Notes: generated from the sequence alone by a model not told the origin. A stretch of DNA of 64,000 nt from Acanthosepion pharaonis (GCA_903632075.3 CAHIKZ030004549.1:412501-476500); one strand, 5' to 3'. Counted from the stretch's first letter, positions 20,428-32,215 are shown. Translations and numbers: made by a program.

Positions 20428-20432
<5 letters not shown>
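20359..20432. repeat. Perfect 74-bp palindrome
   Basis: Two 37-base arms with no spacer, centred at 20395/20396. The arms contain AAACCTTATTGATTTG, six TG units and TA. A further TA tract runs on to 20466. Confidence 0.95.
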
Positions 20433-20466
<34 letters not shown>

Positions 20467-20473
<7 letters not shown>

Positions 20474-20849
20474 GCACATCTACATTTGTAGTGTGACTTT
20501 CATTGTTCTACCAACTTATCAAGCACAAAATATTACTTATGATTTTAAAAAAAAGCAAGTTTAAAAGAGGAACGTGGGGTGACTCATTGAGTGATAATAA
20601 ACATTGTTTAAGGGGGGGGGGGTAATAAGCTAAAATACAGGAAGTGAAAGCGAAATTTGGATAATATATTTATCCAGAATTAAAATATTTTAAGAGAAAT
20701 CTCTTATTATAAAAACCTAGCATTAAGTCATTTCATTTATTACGTAGATTTATGTCATTAATATTTTTGTGGATGAATCTTTTTTTCCAGCAAACACAGG
20801 CTGCATCACGCATATCTGGCTGCTAATATTTAGTTATTTGATTTACCCA

Positions 20850-20851
<2 letters not shown>
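20467..20851. other. Non-coding stretch
   Basis: Contains a short G run near 20612-20620; nothing else recognised. Confidence 0.5.
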
Positions 20852-20906
<55 letters not shown>

Positions 20907-21069
20907 AAAGAAAAACAGTAAGATATAAAATCCGGTGTTCTTATAGATATTTTTATTTTTACAAAATAGTGCTCAATGTAAATTTACAGAGCATTAATAT
21001 TATAAATTAATTGATTTAAAATATGGTTTTTTTCGCTACACACTTCCAACCATGTTTCAAAAATAGAAG

Positions 21070-21118
<49 letters not shown>
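20852..21118. repeat. Two TA tracts flanking Penelope-type terminal sequence
   Basis: TA tracts at 20852-20900 and 21071-21118 bracket a segment with an ATAGTGCTCAATGTAAATT block (20966-20984) similar to the terminal block at 9883-9908. The same sequence (with ACCGGATTATAAATCTTACT inverted) occurs near 63735-63800. Confidence 0.65.
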
Positions 21119-21119
<1 letters not shown>

Positions 21120-22009
21120 CAAAAATTTTGTACCACAGAATTTATATATGGCTTTTTGAAAATGACAAACTGCATTCTTTTAGCAGAACCATTTTTGACT
21201 AACATTTTTTTCAGAAAGATTCATTGGGAAAACAATAATCAAAAATGGTGAAACTGAAAAAACATAAACACAGTGGGTGAATAACAGATCATGACTAAAA
21301 TAAATTTACTAAAAAACAAACAAATCGGTGTAAATAAACTCCTAGTGAATATAAAACAAAAAAAATTACTCATGAGACACAGAACAAAGAAAGTTCTCCT
21401 TCCTGAACAAATTGGTTGATGAAGTTTGATGTAAGCAGCTTCTAAAAACCATAAATGTTTAACAAACCAAGCCTTGTGCATCATCCTGAACACTCTGTCA
21501 ACATATTTGGAAGCACAACCTTGGTTGTTAATCAAATAAAGTCCAATCACTGATTCACAAAACTGATTGAGTCAAGCAATTACTGTCACTTGTTCCATTC
21601 ACTATACATTTTGCCTCTTTTATAGTGGGATTTCTCAGGTCTGAATGAGAGACAAACCCATTTTCACACTTTGGAATTTTGAGGAAGTGGTAACAAATGA
21701 CTTTATCAGCTGCTATGGCCAAAAAGTTTTTATTTTCCATATTGAAGCTAAAAATGTCTGAAAGTATTCACTTTCTTTTGAGAGATTTTTCTATTCTTTA
21801 ACTCGACCCCCATTCTTCAACTTTGGTAAAATGTAGCTTCATATCTCTAACAGCCAGGGGACAAAACAGGCCTTACTGACTGGAGTGGCCTCTCTTACTG
21901 ACTGTGGGTATGGATCACCTGCTTATAAAATCTTTTAGAGTCTATATAGAAATATATTCTATAAGTTGAGAATACAGAACATCTGATTAACAAGGAAGTA
22001 TTAAGAAAA
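21119..22009. other. Non-coding stretch
   Basis: Short minus-strand frames of 60-103 codons at 21239-22098 have no recognisable domain. Confidence 0.5.
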
Positions 22010-22385
22010 ATAGGAATGACAAAGAAATTATACGTACAATCAGAATGCAATATTTCTGGGATGCATAATGAGGAAGGAGTACTTAGAGAATTTAACACTC
22101 ACAGGACATGCTGAAGGTAAAGAAGGTTTGGGAAAACAGCAAGTAACTGAAAGAGCTTGCATGGACGGATGGTAGGATATGAACAAAGACTGATGGTAAA
22201 GGATTAAAAGTTACTGTGAAACATAATAAGGAAAGACTGCTGGGAGAATCTAACACTCAAAGGACATGTTGAAGGCAAGAAAAGAGGAAGCAAAGTATGA
22301 CCTATTTAAGGTGTGTGAATGGATGACAGAAGGAAAATAAATATGAAGGTAAAAAGTTTTGTAGACCAACGAAAGAGTGTAAGTT
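22010..22385 (+). pseudogene. LINE C-terminal fragment, duplicated
   Basis: Two tandem copies (about 22010-22195 and 22200-22385) of the same LINE 3' piece: AGAATTTAACACTCACAGGA / ACATGCTGAAGG then AGAATCTAACACTCAAAGGA / ACATGTTGAAGG. These are the DNA of the NLTLTGHxEGK-type block of the family at 4480-5085. Frames are interrupted. Confidence 0.7.
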
Positions 22386-22469
22386 GTGGGGAGCTATAAT
22401 CATGCCTGCTTCTATTATTGTAAAACGTAAATCACATATCTGTCTATATTTCTGAGATGAGGTATTATG

Positions 22470-22908
22470 TACACTATTTACATTAATCAGACTATTGTCC
22501 TCATCTTTGTCACCATATTTATTACGTTTTGGCCGTTGTACACTCTGGCCTTCTTCAGGTGGTCGGAATGTCAGACTGAACCATTTATTTCACTCACTGG
22601 GTAGACCTCAAGGACACATGGCACAATGGATAAAGGCATTGGTTAGATCCAGTGACAGGACCCAAGAGTGTGAGTTCAATACCTGGTTAAGGCAGTGGAG
22701 AACTTGGGAATTAACAGGAGATATCTGATAACTGACATCCATTGAACATGGCATTTGGAACTAGAACAGTCTACCCCAGAGAGCGAAATAAAGGGTTCAG
22801 TTCGACATTCCAACCACCGAAAGATGGCCGGAGCGTACAACAGCCGAAACGTTGCAATAAATATGGCAACAAAATGAGGACATTAGTCCGAATAATGTAA
22901 ATAGTCTA
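22470..22908. mobile_element. Foldback element with tRNA-like centre
   Basis: Inverted arms: left 22470-22560 (CTATTTACATTAATCAGACT, TCCTCATCTTTGT, GGCCTTCTTCAGGTGG) and right 22800-22908 (CACCGAAAGATGGCC, GCCGAAACGTTGC, ATGAGGACATTAGTCC). The centre (22615-22690) looks like a tRNA gene: ATGGCACAATGGATAAAGGC for the A-box and GTGAGTTCAATACC for the B-box. The arms contain a CTGAAGA...GAAAC-type core. Relatives: 14170, 39615, 49695, 52390 and 54000. Confidence 0.78.
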
Positions 22909-23029
22909 AATCACATAGTTTATTCAGTTTCATTCTTGTATCAACAGTGATATCAACTTAGTCATTTGCAGTCCAGTCACTGCAACAATATAAATGTATT
23001 TGATCTGCATGAGTGATGTTATTCAGGCA

Positions 23030-23560
23030 AAGAAAAGAGTGACTAACTAATATCAGTCTTCCTCCATGGCTGTGAATGCAGGACAATCTCTTCACAGATG
23101 AAGAAGAGACTTGTGTCAATGGAAATGTGGTTTTATGGAAGATCACTGAGAATAACATAGACTGAAAATTTAAGCAATGAGGAAGTTTTAGGGAAAATGA
23201 AAACAAAAGACACTTAAACTTAGAATCAGAAAATTGAAATTTTCAAAGCCACATAGTGAGGAAAGAGAGCTTGGAAAATTTAACACTCACTGGACATATT
23301 GAAGGCAAGAGTGACAGAGGAAAACAGTGCATAATCTACACAACAAGCTTGTATAAATGAATGACAGAGCAGGGTTTGGGAGAGATGGCAAAAAGACAAA
23401 ACTTACTAAGCACTACAAAAGACAGGAAATTTTGGAGAGCCATATTCACCCACAGCCTGAAGGAATATGGGAAATAGAAGAGGAATTGGCATAAGACGAG
23501 AGTTTGAATTTCAATATAGTCATTTTTTTCACCTTTGGCGAATATCCAATAATCATACCA
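23030..23560 (+). pseudogene. LINE RT C-terminal region (left arm of a large inverted pair)
   Basis: Forward DNA encodes, with frame breaks, a PPWLxMQDNLF-type block corresponding to LLYGCECWTI, an EEETCVNGNVVLWKI-type block, a NEEVL block, the LKFxGHxxR block and NLTLTGHxEGK, then the tail. It ends with sequence matching the 3' end GGAGAGCCATATTCACCCAC. The segment from about 23195 on has an inverted near-identical twin at 25405-25840. Confidence 0.78.
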
Positions 23561-23565
23561 TGAAT

Positions 23566-23955
23566 GAAACTGTTTGGAATCTATCGATGGTTGTGAGCTA
23601 GCACAGTCACTGTCGATCATACCAAATTGCACGATCTCTCCCAGAAACTGTAACTAATGTCTTCTCAGTATAGTTTTAAATATAAGTAGGAGGTTGGCTC
23701 TTTGGATGATGAAGAAACATATGCCTGAACAGGCGTCTGTAGCAGGGATTAGCTAGCCACCCTAGCAGACAAGAATACTTGATCTCTGTAAAACTGTAAA
23801 TAATGTCTGCTCAGTATATTTGAAATATAAACAGGAGGTTAGCTCTTTGGGAAATGAAGAAACATATATGCCTGAACAGGCGTCTGCAACAGGGATTAGC
23901 TAGCCACCCTAGCTGACAAGAATACTTAGAAATGAGCCGCCAGCCATTATTATAA
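23566..23955 (+). mobile_element. Type 1 SINE 3' ends, tandem
   Basis: Two direct copies of the terminal part: each has CAGAAACTGTAACTAATGTC or AAAACTGTAAATAATGTC, GCCTGAACAGGCGTCTG, GGGATTAGCTAGCCACCC and ACAAGAATACTT. The final CGCCAGCCATTATTATAA matches the SINE terminus (GGCCAGCTATTATTATTATT) at 52310. Heads are missing. Confidence 0.75.
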
Positions 23956-24621
23956 GTGTCTCTTGGTAATCTGATCAGTCACATTGAGCACTGGAAGCAT
24001 AAAAGGACTTCCCTCTCTCTCCCACAGCAGGAACTGCCTCTTAGAAATGGATTTGGTAGATGCTAGTTCACTTCATTAATCATTCAAACAGATTGAGGGT
24101 TAGTGTGTCGCCTTGCATTTTCTCCTCCTCTTTTCATCTCTAGGTGAATCTGACCAAAATTAACTGGATGTTTGTTTCCACTCTCTCCTATTTTTTTTCT
24201 TTCTTCATGCTTGTTGAAAGCACTTGACCTACTCCACAAGAACACCCTTAATTCTTCATCTGTTTCCTTTTTCTTGTAAACCTCTTTCATAGGTTCCAAG
24301 TTTCAGTGTGTTCTTCCTGCAAACTGAAGACAATTTCTGACCAGAACCAGGGCACAATATCAGAATTGTTTCCAAATAGGCACGTTTCTCACAAGTCTTT
24401 GAATGTGTCTTATCAATAAAATTGTTAGCGTATCAGCTGTAGATTAAACCCTTCCCCAACATAGACATGTATATACATTTTTACTGAAAGTCTCTTTTTC
24501 AGACAAGGATGAATAAACACAAAAAAACAGCTGCAGACTTGTTTATACGATGATCTTGATTCTTTTTATGCCCTTTTGAGCTTGAAACGAGTCTAATTGT
24601 CAACTCCTACATATGGTAGAG
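23956..24621. other. Non-coding stretch
   Basis: Nothing recognised. The 71-codon reverse frame at 24084-24299 shows no domain. Confidence 0.5.
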
Positions 24622-24697
<76 letters not shown>

Positions 24698-24698
24698 G
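24622..24698. repeat. (CA)n(TA)n(CA)n microsatellite
   Basis: CA, TA and CA blocks in series. Confidence 0.95.
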
Positions 24699-24724
24699 AG
24701 TTTTGGGGAAATAATTTACACATA

Positions 24725-24930
24725 TCATGTCGATTAGTTTTCATTGTGATCCTTTAAGTTCACAGATTAATTTCTTGGTAGCCTTAGAAAACTGATTAAG
24801 AAAAATACCAAAATTTTCTTTCAAATAGTTTTTATTTTCCCAAGTACTTTCAATCTTATATGAGACCATCTCCGGGGAGGTTAAGATGTCTGTGAGCATG
24901 TTTATATGTTTTTGTAAATTCAAAACATTT
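24725..24930 (-). mobile_element. Foldback family E, half copy
   Basis: Minus-strand CCCCGGAGATGGTCTCATAT followed by ATTGAAAGTACTTGGG, then TTAATCAGTTTTCTAAGG-type arm inverted. Corresponds to one arm plus core of 12981-13391. Here the core is CGGAGA, not CTGAAGA. Confidence 0.65.
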
Positions 24931-25404
24931 CAACTGATCATTTTTAAAAACAAATAAAAAAATTTGTCTGAAAATGAAACATTTTTCCCAAAATAATTGG
25001 TTGGGAAGTGGTCAACACCCCAGTACGTTTTTATGATAAAATTTACCTAATACAAGGCCCGAGAGTCACTCAAACTTACTATTAAAATAGTTATGATAAA
25101 TGCAGCATGTTTTTATGAATGAAAATGTAGGTGTTAAGGTGTGAAAATCGTAAGATGAATTAACACAGTTGTGAGTTAAATAACAGGGTATACTTGGCTC
25201 TTGAGCCTTTGTTGGAGGCCAGGCTCTGATTTCAAATCCTTAGAGAAAGCAACAAGAAACCATTCCACTATCTTTCCCAAAAAATCATGTCAGTTTATAT
25301 ATAATGAAGAAAATTTCTGGAAAGTCATGTTTACATACATCCTGAAAAAATATATTGAAATCATCATATTTACCTGCTTTATATTTCAACTATACTGAGA
25401 AAAC
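24931..25404. other. Non-coding stretch
   Basis: 25040-25100 carries an ACAAGGCCCGAGAGTCACTC block related to family D (59330). 25205-25300 resembles the sequence at 41440-41535 next to a LINE end. Confidence 0.45.
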
Positions 25405-25850
25405 ATTAGGTACAGTTTCTGGGAGAGATTGTGCAATCGAGCATGATCAACAGTGACTGTGCTAGCCCACAAACATTGATAGATTCCAAACAATTTCATA
25501 CATAGTGAAAAAATGACTATATTGAAATTCAAACTCTCGTCTTATGCCAATTCCTCTTCTATTTCTCATATTCCTTCAGGCTGTGGGTGAATATGGCTCT
25601 CCAAAATTTCCTGTCTTTTGTAGTGCTTAGTAAGTTTTGTCTTTTTGCCATCTCTCCCAAACCCTGCTCTGTCATTCATTTATACAAGCTTGTTGGGTAG
25701 ATTATGCACTGTTTTCCTCTGTCACTCTTGCCTTCAATATGTCCAGTGAGTGTTAAATTTTCCAAGCTCTCTTTCCTCATTATGTGGCTTTGAAAATTTC
25801 AACTTTCTGATTCTAAGTTTAAGTGTCTTTTTTGTTTTCATTTTTACACA
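25405..25850 (-). pseudogene. LINE RT C-terminal region, inverted twin
   Basis: Right arm of the inverted pair described at 23195-25840; minus-strand content is the LINE tail plus the SINE end, in the same order as 23195-23655. No intact frame. Confidence 0.78.
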
Positions 25851-25857
25851 CTTATTA

Positions 25858-25960
25858 ACTTAATTACTACTCCTTTAGTGTGTGTCATATTTCAAAAGAA
25901 AATGTCAAGTTTCACCCACTTTAAATGATCAAAAGGGTAAAGGAGTAGTAATTAAGTTAA
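25858..25960. repeat. Small inverted repeat
   Basis: ACTTAATTACTACTCCTTTA at about 25858-25878 has its inverse near 25940-25960, with a spacer of about 60 bases. Confidence 0.75.
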
Positions 25961-26938
25961 GTCTGTATGACTTTGTTTACATCTTTTTTTTTTCTCCTTT
26001 CTTTTCAATCACTTTTCTTTTTGTTTTTCTTTAGCTTTCCTATTTGCACTTTCTGTTTTTTTTCTTTTCGTTATTTGGATATTGACCAATTAACAGATGT
26101 TATTTCATAAATATAACTTATCTTTGGTATAAGACAACAGAGGGCACACAGTGAAGATCAGACTAATTACTAATGATCTACAAGTTCACTTTGCTAGCTT
26201 AAGAGAAGTGCCACTTTTAAAGTAAATGAATTCAACATGTTCAACTATATGGAGGACTATTATGCTTATTTTTTTTATAAAGAGCAATAAAACTCACAAA
26301 AAAACAAGAGAGAAAATTGTATTGACATCTCTACAGATAGCTACAGATGTCTGTAAGATGTTCATGTGGCTTGTGTGAAATTAAGTAGTCAGATTAATGG
26401 GAGTAAAGAAACCATCCCAAGTGGAGACTAGCCCTGATGTTGTCACTATTACATCATGGAACAAAACAGACAGTGGGTTGATATCCCTTTTTTTATACTG
26501 TTGGTTGCCAGCCCATCTAATGTGAGTTTAGCGAAGTCCATTAGCAAATAAGATGGGTTAATCCCACAATTCCAAGGAGGCACCAATGAACAGATAAGCA
26601 GATGATTGCTACATTATGTGTGTATGTCAATTTAGTGCATAGATGCAATTCCTTGATCTGGTGTTTACTCCCCTTACTACAGTGGTGGGATGTTACAAAA
26701 ATTCATTTTGATTTTGAGATCCATATGGGCCAAGGCCAAAAAATTGTTGTCCCTGCAACCACTGCCATGCCATCAATGGTATCAAATAAGTCTTTATTTT
26801 TGGCATATTGAGAAAGATGCTGCCACATGGTTGGAATTTCTTTGAGCTAGTTTTCCCTCAAAGTCTTCCTGAAAGTGGAGATGACAGGAGAACAGACACT
26901 ACATTTGGATCCTAACCAGAAGTGTTAAAGGGAAACAA
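25961..26938. other. Non-coding stretch
   Basis: Pyrimidine-rich 25980-26060; otherwise nothing recognised. Confidence 0.5.
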
Positions 26939-27123
26939 TTTGATCCTCGTCTGGGCATGCAGCTACCATGCTGCTCGTCATCATAGTCTTAGCCTACATC
27001 TATCATGATCCCAGTCTGGGCCTACATCTACCGTGATCCCAGTCTAGGCCTAGACGTACCGTGATCTGTCTGGGCTTACAGCTACCATGATCCAAAGCTG
27101 AGCACACAGCTACTCTGATTCCA
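26939..27123. repeat. Minisatellite, unit about 28-30 bp
   Basis: Six imperfect units of the form TGATCCCAGTCTGGGCCTAC / ATCTACCG. Higher GC than the surroundings. Confidence 0.85.
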
Positions 27124-28082
27124 GGTAGAAATAGTGTCCTATACATAAATAATCTTGATCTTTGTGCTCAAGGTCATAGATTCCTATGATGAATGATGAT
27201 GATTTAATCTAGAAGTTAATCCAAATATCTCCATCCGTAGAGAGTGTATTTTGAAAATGCAGCTGCAATTTGTTAGAAAAACATTTTCTGCTGTGTGGCG
27301 ACCACTCAATAAAAATGAAATATCCATTTCTTTTTGGTCTGTGTGTTATATACACACACACACACACAATGTCACTTAATTTACATACACAAATATATCA
27401 TACTTATTGACTGGTTGGTGTAATTATATACAATTGCTGTCTGTAAAGTATCTATCTATTGCAAGATATAGGTATCATGTGACTCTCCTGTCATTTTCAA
27501 CCTCTGAGGGCACAATGGTTCAAATTGAAACAGAACTGAAAGTCTACCCATACAGATGATTTGATTACACTGATAATGTCTTGTGGAGAACTCATCAGAC
27601 TTTTTTGGAAGTACTGATAACAAAAAAATGGTGCACAATGTCTCATTAAATCTTCAAAACAGCCCACCTCATGTTTTATTGCCACAGAGTTTAATCTCTT
27701 TCAAATAATGTCAATACCTAAGGAAGGTATAAGTATTTAAACCTTTTCTCCATCAGTTAAGATTCAGTTTTCCTTCTTGTAGACTGGTTGCTACCTCAAA
27801 GCAAGTGAACTCGGTCTGCTCTGCTATTTAACCAGGATTTCAAGAAAGATTAATTCATGCCTTTTCTGTTGATACTGTCACAAAGCAAATGAAATGCATC
27901 TAACTGTAACTTGAACTTGTCTCAGTGGTTCCATTCCCTATGCTTATAGTTATTATGTTACACTCCTACAGTACATTTCACACATATAGCGCACTTGATC
28001 AAAAGATAGCTTTGAAGCTTGAAATTGAAAGTCACTATCCAGTGTTGATTCCTATGTCCACACTATCTCTAACTATAAACAT
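27124..28082. other. Non-coding stretch
   Basis: A short (CA)n near 27352-27366; the rest is unrecognised. Confidence 0.5.
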
Positions 28083-28535
28083 GGGCACATGGCTGAGTGA
28101 TTAAAACATTCACTTTCTAATCATGAGACCCGTGTTCAAATCTCACTATGGTTGATTTGTCAGGAAGATGATTTCTTGATGTTATTAGTCAAGAGGAAGT
28201 GATTTCAGCATTTAGAATCATTGGAAAGTGCCTGAAAACCATACCACAGGTTGACCCAAGCCTTTTGAGTGAAATTGGATAAATCCTTGGGAGCTATCGA
28301 TGGTTGTGCTATCAGTCATTGTGATTGAGGTTTTGCGTATGCTGGCCTTGTTCAGACTGTTCATTATGCTAGATAATGCGCTCTCTCACCAGATACTCTA
28401 AGGTTTACTCAGCATAGTTACAGTATAAACTACTGGTGGGCTCTCTGGGTGTTGAACAAACACAAATGTACCTGAGCAGGCGTCTGCAATAGGGATTAAC
28501 TAGATGCCTCAGTTCACGGGTATCCTCAGATAAAT
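28083..28535 (+). mobile_element. tRNA-headed SINE, type 1, near full length
   Basis: Head GGGCACATGGCTGAGTGATT (A-box) and GTGTTCAAATCTC (B-box) about 60 bases apart, followed by TTTGTCAGGAAGATGATTTC, a GGTTGACCCAAGCC block, the central ATCGATGGTTGTGCT block, then CTGAGCAGGCGTCTGCAATA and a CACGGGTATCC end. Layout is tRNA head plus conserved body, as in cephalopod SINEs. RNA polymerase III promoter potential is inferred from the boxes. Confidence 0.82.
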
Positions 28536-28574
28536 TTTTAAACAATCTCTCTGATAATTATCACTCTTTCATGA

Positions 28575-29345
28575 CATAAAGTGTGCAATGGATATATTAT
28601 CGTCTAAATTATGTAAAAATGAAAATAAAACTGACATCTCAGTTTAACAGATATAATTACAAAAATTATACAAAAATAACTTATATAATGATAATATTCA
28701 GTAAAATCATCATTGGCTTCAACCACGGTCTCTATACGACATAGGAATCTCCTGCAATTCTTCTAGATGGTCTCCTTGTTTAGTTTGTGAATGCTGCCAT
28801 AATCCTTGCCTTCAATTGATCTTTGATGTTACAAAGAGTTTTGTTGGTCTCTCCCTCAACTATGCCCCACACATAATAATCAAGGGGGTTACAGTCTGGG
28901 GAGTTATAAGGCCAGATGCTGGGTGATGTGGTCACAGAAATTGTCTGACAGTCATGACTGGGTTCTTCTGCTTGTGTGGCATGGTGCAGAGTCTTGTTAC
29001 CAGACATAGTCTCTTCCAGCAGCCACCCTCTTGGCCCAGAACAGCACTCCCTTCTCAAGGCACTTGATGTAGGTCTCTGTGTTTAGTCTGAGGCCCTCAC
29101 CAACAAATTCAGGAGTTCTTTTCATCAGAACAATCAGAGTGAATTTTCTGAGCTGCTGTACCTTCATAATCACCATTAGACTCCTCCAACTCTTTCAGAA
29201 TCCTCTACACTGTTCCCAGATTGACACTCTGAAATTTTTGTACTGTAGCTTCTGGCACAAAGGCCAAGCAGTACAGCATGCCATTTCTAAATTTCTGGTG
29301 CAATTAATTGTGTCAAGATGCCCTTTTTCTCAATGACAGTGTCCA
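28575..29345 (-). pseudogene. Mariner-like transposase, C-terminal half
   Basis: Minus-strand frames contain, in order, KRTPEFVGEGLRLNTETYIK, CLEKGVLFWAKRVAAGRDYV, QQDSAPCHTS and SPDCNPLDYYVWGIVEGETN, then KTLCNIKDQLKARIMAAF and an NKETIxKNCRRF-type C-terminus. QQDSAPCHTS and the SPDCNPLD block hold the second and third catalytic aspartates of the IS630/Tc1/mariner DDE domain; the third residue is D. Cut-and-paste transposition at TA is the family activity. The reading is split over several frames with stops (for example in the first catalytic region), and no clear terminal inverted repeats were found. A second copy is at 62290-62640. Confidence 0.85.
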
Positions 29346-29448
29346 GTTGACATTATTATACTCTGCAGTCAATAAAATCCAAAACAAAAAGCTGCACAAG
29401 ATTAAAAATATGAAATGGCGACAATTTACCCATCGCATCCAGTATGTA

Positions 29449-29450
<2 letters not shown>

Positions 29451-29489
<39 letters not shown>

Positions 29490-29526
29490 CAGATTATGAA
29501 AGAATGGCTGAATGTCTGTGAGTGTT

Positions 29527-29575
<49 letters not shown>
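29451..29575. repeat. Two TA tracts
   Basis: 29451-29484 and 29531-29575, separated by about 45 bases. Confidence 0.95.
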
Positions 29576-29578
<3 letters not shown>

Positions 29579-29579
29579 C

Positions 29580-30060
29580 ATTTCACGACAAGCAAAGCAA
29601 TAGAGTCACTAAGACACGAGGTTAGTAAACAAGAAAGTATATGAGAAAAAGGAAAACATTATTAAAGAGAGAGAGAACAATAAAAGAAAAAGACAACAGA
29701 TGATAACGATTGACATTTCATTTAAATTTTTGTACATCAAACTTGATTGTAAAGCAAGAAGCCACAAGAGCTTTACAATGAGAAATGTAAGAAAAGAAAC
29801 TGCTAGCATAGAAATTACTGTTAACCATAGCCATTTCAACTATAAAAGGATGAGACCTAGCTGCCAATCAAGTACTGTGATTAAATTCATAAAGTTGAGG
29901 CAACAAAGAGGAAGGCTCATCAGAACAGAATGAAAATATTTATAGAAAATGCACCGGGTGTCTCACGGTATGCTGATGGGAAAGTGACTTCTGCTGAGAT
30001 GTCAGGACCAACAATAGAGATTTTTCTTTGGATTTCATCATGAATCTGTAAACTGGTTTA
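29580..30060 (-). pseudogene. LINE family J 3' end
   Basis: Starts at a TA tract with the reversed 3' terminus (CACGACAAGCAAAGCAATAG) and runs to the reversed RAGE of coding blocks. The minus-strand 29839-29609 frame is a non-standard reading of the LFLNxLP/LxKFK region. Multiple stops. Confidence 0.75.
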
Positions 30061-31378
30061 TTTGATAAAACTTGTTTGTAGATATATATTTATTAAACTT
30101 GTCTTTCAATTTTCGACTGAGGTGTTTCACATCAGGATTAAAAATGTTAAACTGTCCAAACTTGGTTTTTATGCTTGCATATTTTGAACTATCACTACAG
30201 TCATTATTAAAAATTACATTAAATATAAATTAAATTGAAAAATACTCTTGACATAAGACAAATTGATGACGCCAAAATATTATATAAAACTCATTGCAAA
30301 GAATAACTCAAAATCCTACAAGTCATTATAACAGAAAAGAAATCAATACACATCAAATAAAACATCTTTCTCCATAGGACATCATTTATTAAAGTGCATA
30401 TATTTAAAAGAAAAGAAACAAAAAGAGATCACATATAAATACACAGCACTTGCTTTTCATTTTGACCAGATGATGTGACCCTTAACTTACTGGGTTTTTT
30501 TTTTTTTTACAAAATTGTTCACCTTGTACAAGGCTCATGAGACACTCAAGTTAAAGTGTTACAGAGTAAGAGGCATAGTTTATGCAGCTATGTGGGGAAG
30601 ATAACATTTAACTCTTGACTTCAACTGGTTAAGATTGTAGTGATCGAGGAAATAATCTTCTTGGGAGTTGATTCCACAGAGCAGTGGTCCGCATGAAGTA
30701 GCTGCTCACTTCTCTCCAATGAAATATGGAGGGAATTGGGGTGGTTCACTGCAATGCATGTAGCATGGATTCCTGTAATCAAAAAGTGCCAGAATTTTTC
30801 AAAAACTTAATGATCAGTCGCAATTCTTGATGTCAGACTACACTATCATCCATTAACACCTACATTAATATGTATCTATATTTTTTTTTCTTTTCTAAAA
30901 TCCTGACATTTAACTCAAATTCTATTTTGTTGAATTGACACTTCTTATTGCTCAAGCAACAACCTCCTTCAGTAACCACCTACCTTCTGTGGCTCTTGGG
31001 CCTTGTATAGGGTGAACATTAGTTAAAAAAAAAAAAAAAACTTCAAAGAAAAGACTCTTCTTACTCCAAATCTGAAATTTGAAGTGTAATGTCTCCATCT
31101 TGAATCCTAACAAAACACCATAATTCTAAAGCGTTAATGGGTTCTGACCCTCACTAAGTTCCTAGAGTCAAGAGGTTGACAAGACAGGCTTCATTATTAA
31201 TGACCTTTGCACTTTATAAATACATTTGTTTCCTTTACAAAAAAGATTCTTATTTTGAAGATGATGTAAATTAACATAGAAATATTGATGAAAGAACCAC
31301 TTTACTTGTTAAATTATCGGTTGGCTGATAGAACATATGGCAAAATGAAGTTTCTCTGTATGAATTGGGTATTGAAGT
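30061..31378. other. Non-coding stretch with two short repeats of family D
   Basis: About 30510-30665 (plus) contains ACCTTGTACAAGGCTCATGA / GTTACAGAGTAAGAGGCATA and about 30960-31035 (minus) contains TGGCTCTTGGGCCTTGTATA. Both match 59330-59430 and 32515-32590. Rest unrecognised. Confidence 0.55.
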
Positions 31379-31380
31379 GT

Positions 31381-31421
<41 letters not shown>
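31379..31421. repeat. (CA)n microsatellite
   Basis: About 17 CA units then TATA. Confidence 0.95.
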
Positions 31422-31422
<1 letters not shown>

Positions 31423-31423
<1 letters not shown>

Positions 31424-31516
31424 AACTGTTACACTGAACATGCAAGTTATCATGACAAAAATGTTGATTTCAAACATTTTTGTTGCAGTAACTTGCATGT
31501 TCCAGTGTAACAGTTT
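31423..31516. repeat. 94-bp inverted repeat (foldback)
   Basis: Arms AAACTGTTACACTGAACATG ... and its inverse ending in CAGTTT, spacer about 5 bases. Imperfect at only a few positions. MITE-like. Confidence 0.85.
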
Positions 31517-31666
31517 ACAATAGATATCTATTGCTCTACTCTTGTATTGAACTCTTTTTTTTAAATGAATGTTATGAACGTTTGAATATATATTATTTTC
31601 ACTCTTTTACATTTGGATATATATATAGGTAATAATCCATAGGTATATAATCCAAGTGGATCCCAG

Positions 31667-31714
<48 letters not shown>

Positions 31715-32215
31715 GTAAATGATTAACAGTTGAAAAACCTGTAACATGTTTTAGCTTCTAGAAGGTCTTCATTGAACTAAACTCGTTTTTTGTAGAATTA
31801 AATGTGTAGTAGGGCAATGGTGAGATGTTATGTTATAATTATGCACCAGCAGGAAATGTTGAAAAAGTGGGAATGCTGAAATTTTATTTTTTTTTGTTTT
31901 TTGTTTTTTTCAAAAATTCCTTTGCTATTTTCTTGTTGGTAAATATGTTATACTTTATTTTCCCCAATTTTATGCTTATTTAAGAAATGGTTGTCTTTTA
32001 CTGTGCAAGTTATCAGTATGGAAAGTGGAATCGACATGTCTGTTTTTCTAATTTTTCAGGAAAAATCATAAATTCATCCAATTTTAGTTATGGATTAAAT
32101 AATAGGGCAAACTGGACTCTCTTGCCTTGAGTGATAACCAATAGAGAAGGGAAAACTATGAATTCAAATTGGTCTCGTGTTTTCTTTGTTCTTTTTTTTG
32201 TTTTGTTTTTTCTTT
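31517..32215. other. Non-coding stretch
   Basis: TA tract at 31671-31711. T-rich 31875-31920 and 32180-32220. Nothing else. Confidence 0.5.

Larger units (their letters stand above)
23195..25840. repeat. Large inverted repeat, arms about 430-460 bp
   Basis: Left arm 23195-23655, right arm 25405-25840, loop about 1.75 kb. Arms include LINE tail plus the start of a type 1 SINE end, for example ACAGGAAATTTTGGAGAGCC against its inverse, and AGAATCAGAAAATTGAAA. By eye only a few substitutions and one gap of about 30 bases (present near 23528-23560, absent on the right) separate them. Confidence 0.88.

Noticed and set aside
22800..22908. Fully functional hammerhead in the tRNA-centre foldback
   Set aside because: CTGAAGA-like and GAAAC boxes exist, but I could not find a stem III plus cleavage triplet, and the core here reads CCGAAAGA; kept only as a hammerhead-like pattern.
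28083..28150. Functional tRNA gene
   Set aside because: A- and B-box-like sequences are present, but no complete cloverleaf or acceptor stem; the sequence continues into a repeated SINE body. The same applies to the heads at 10985, 22615, 44677, 53812 and 63420.
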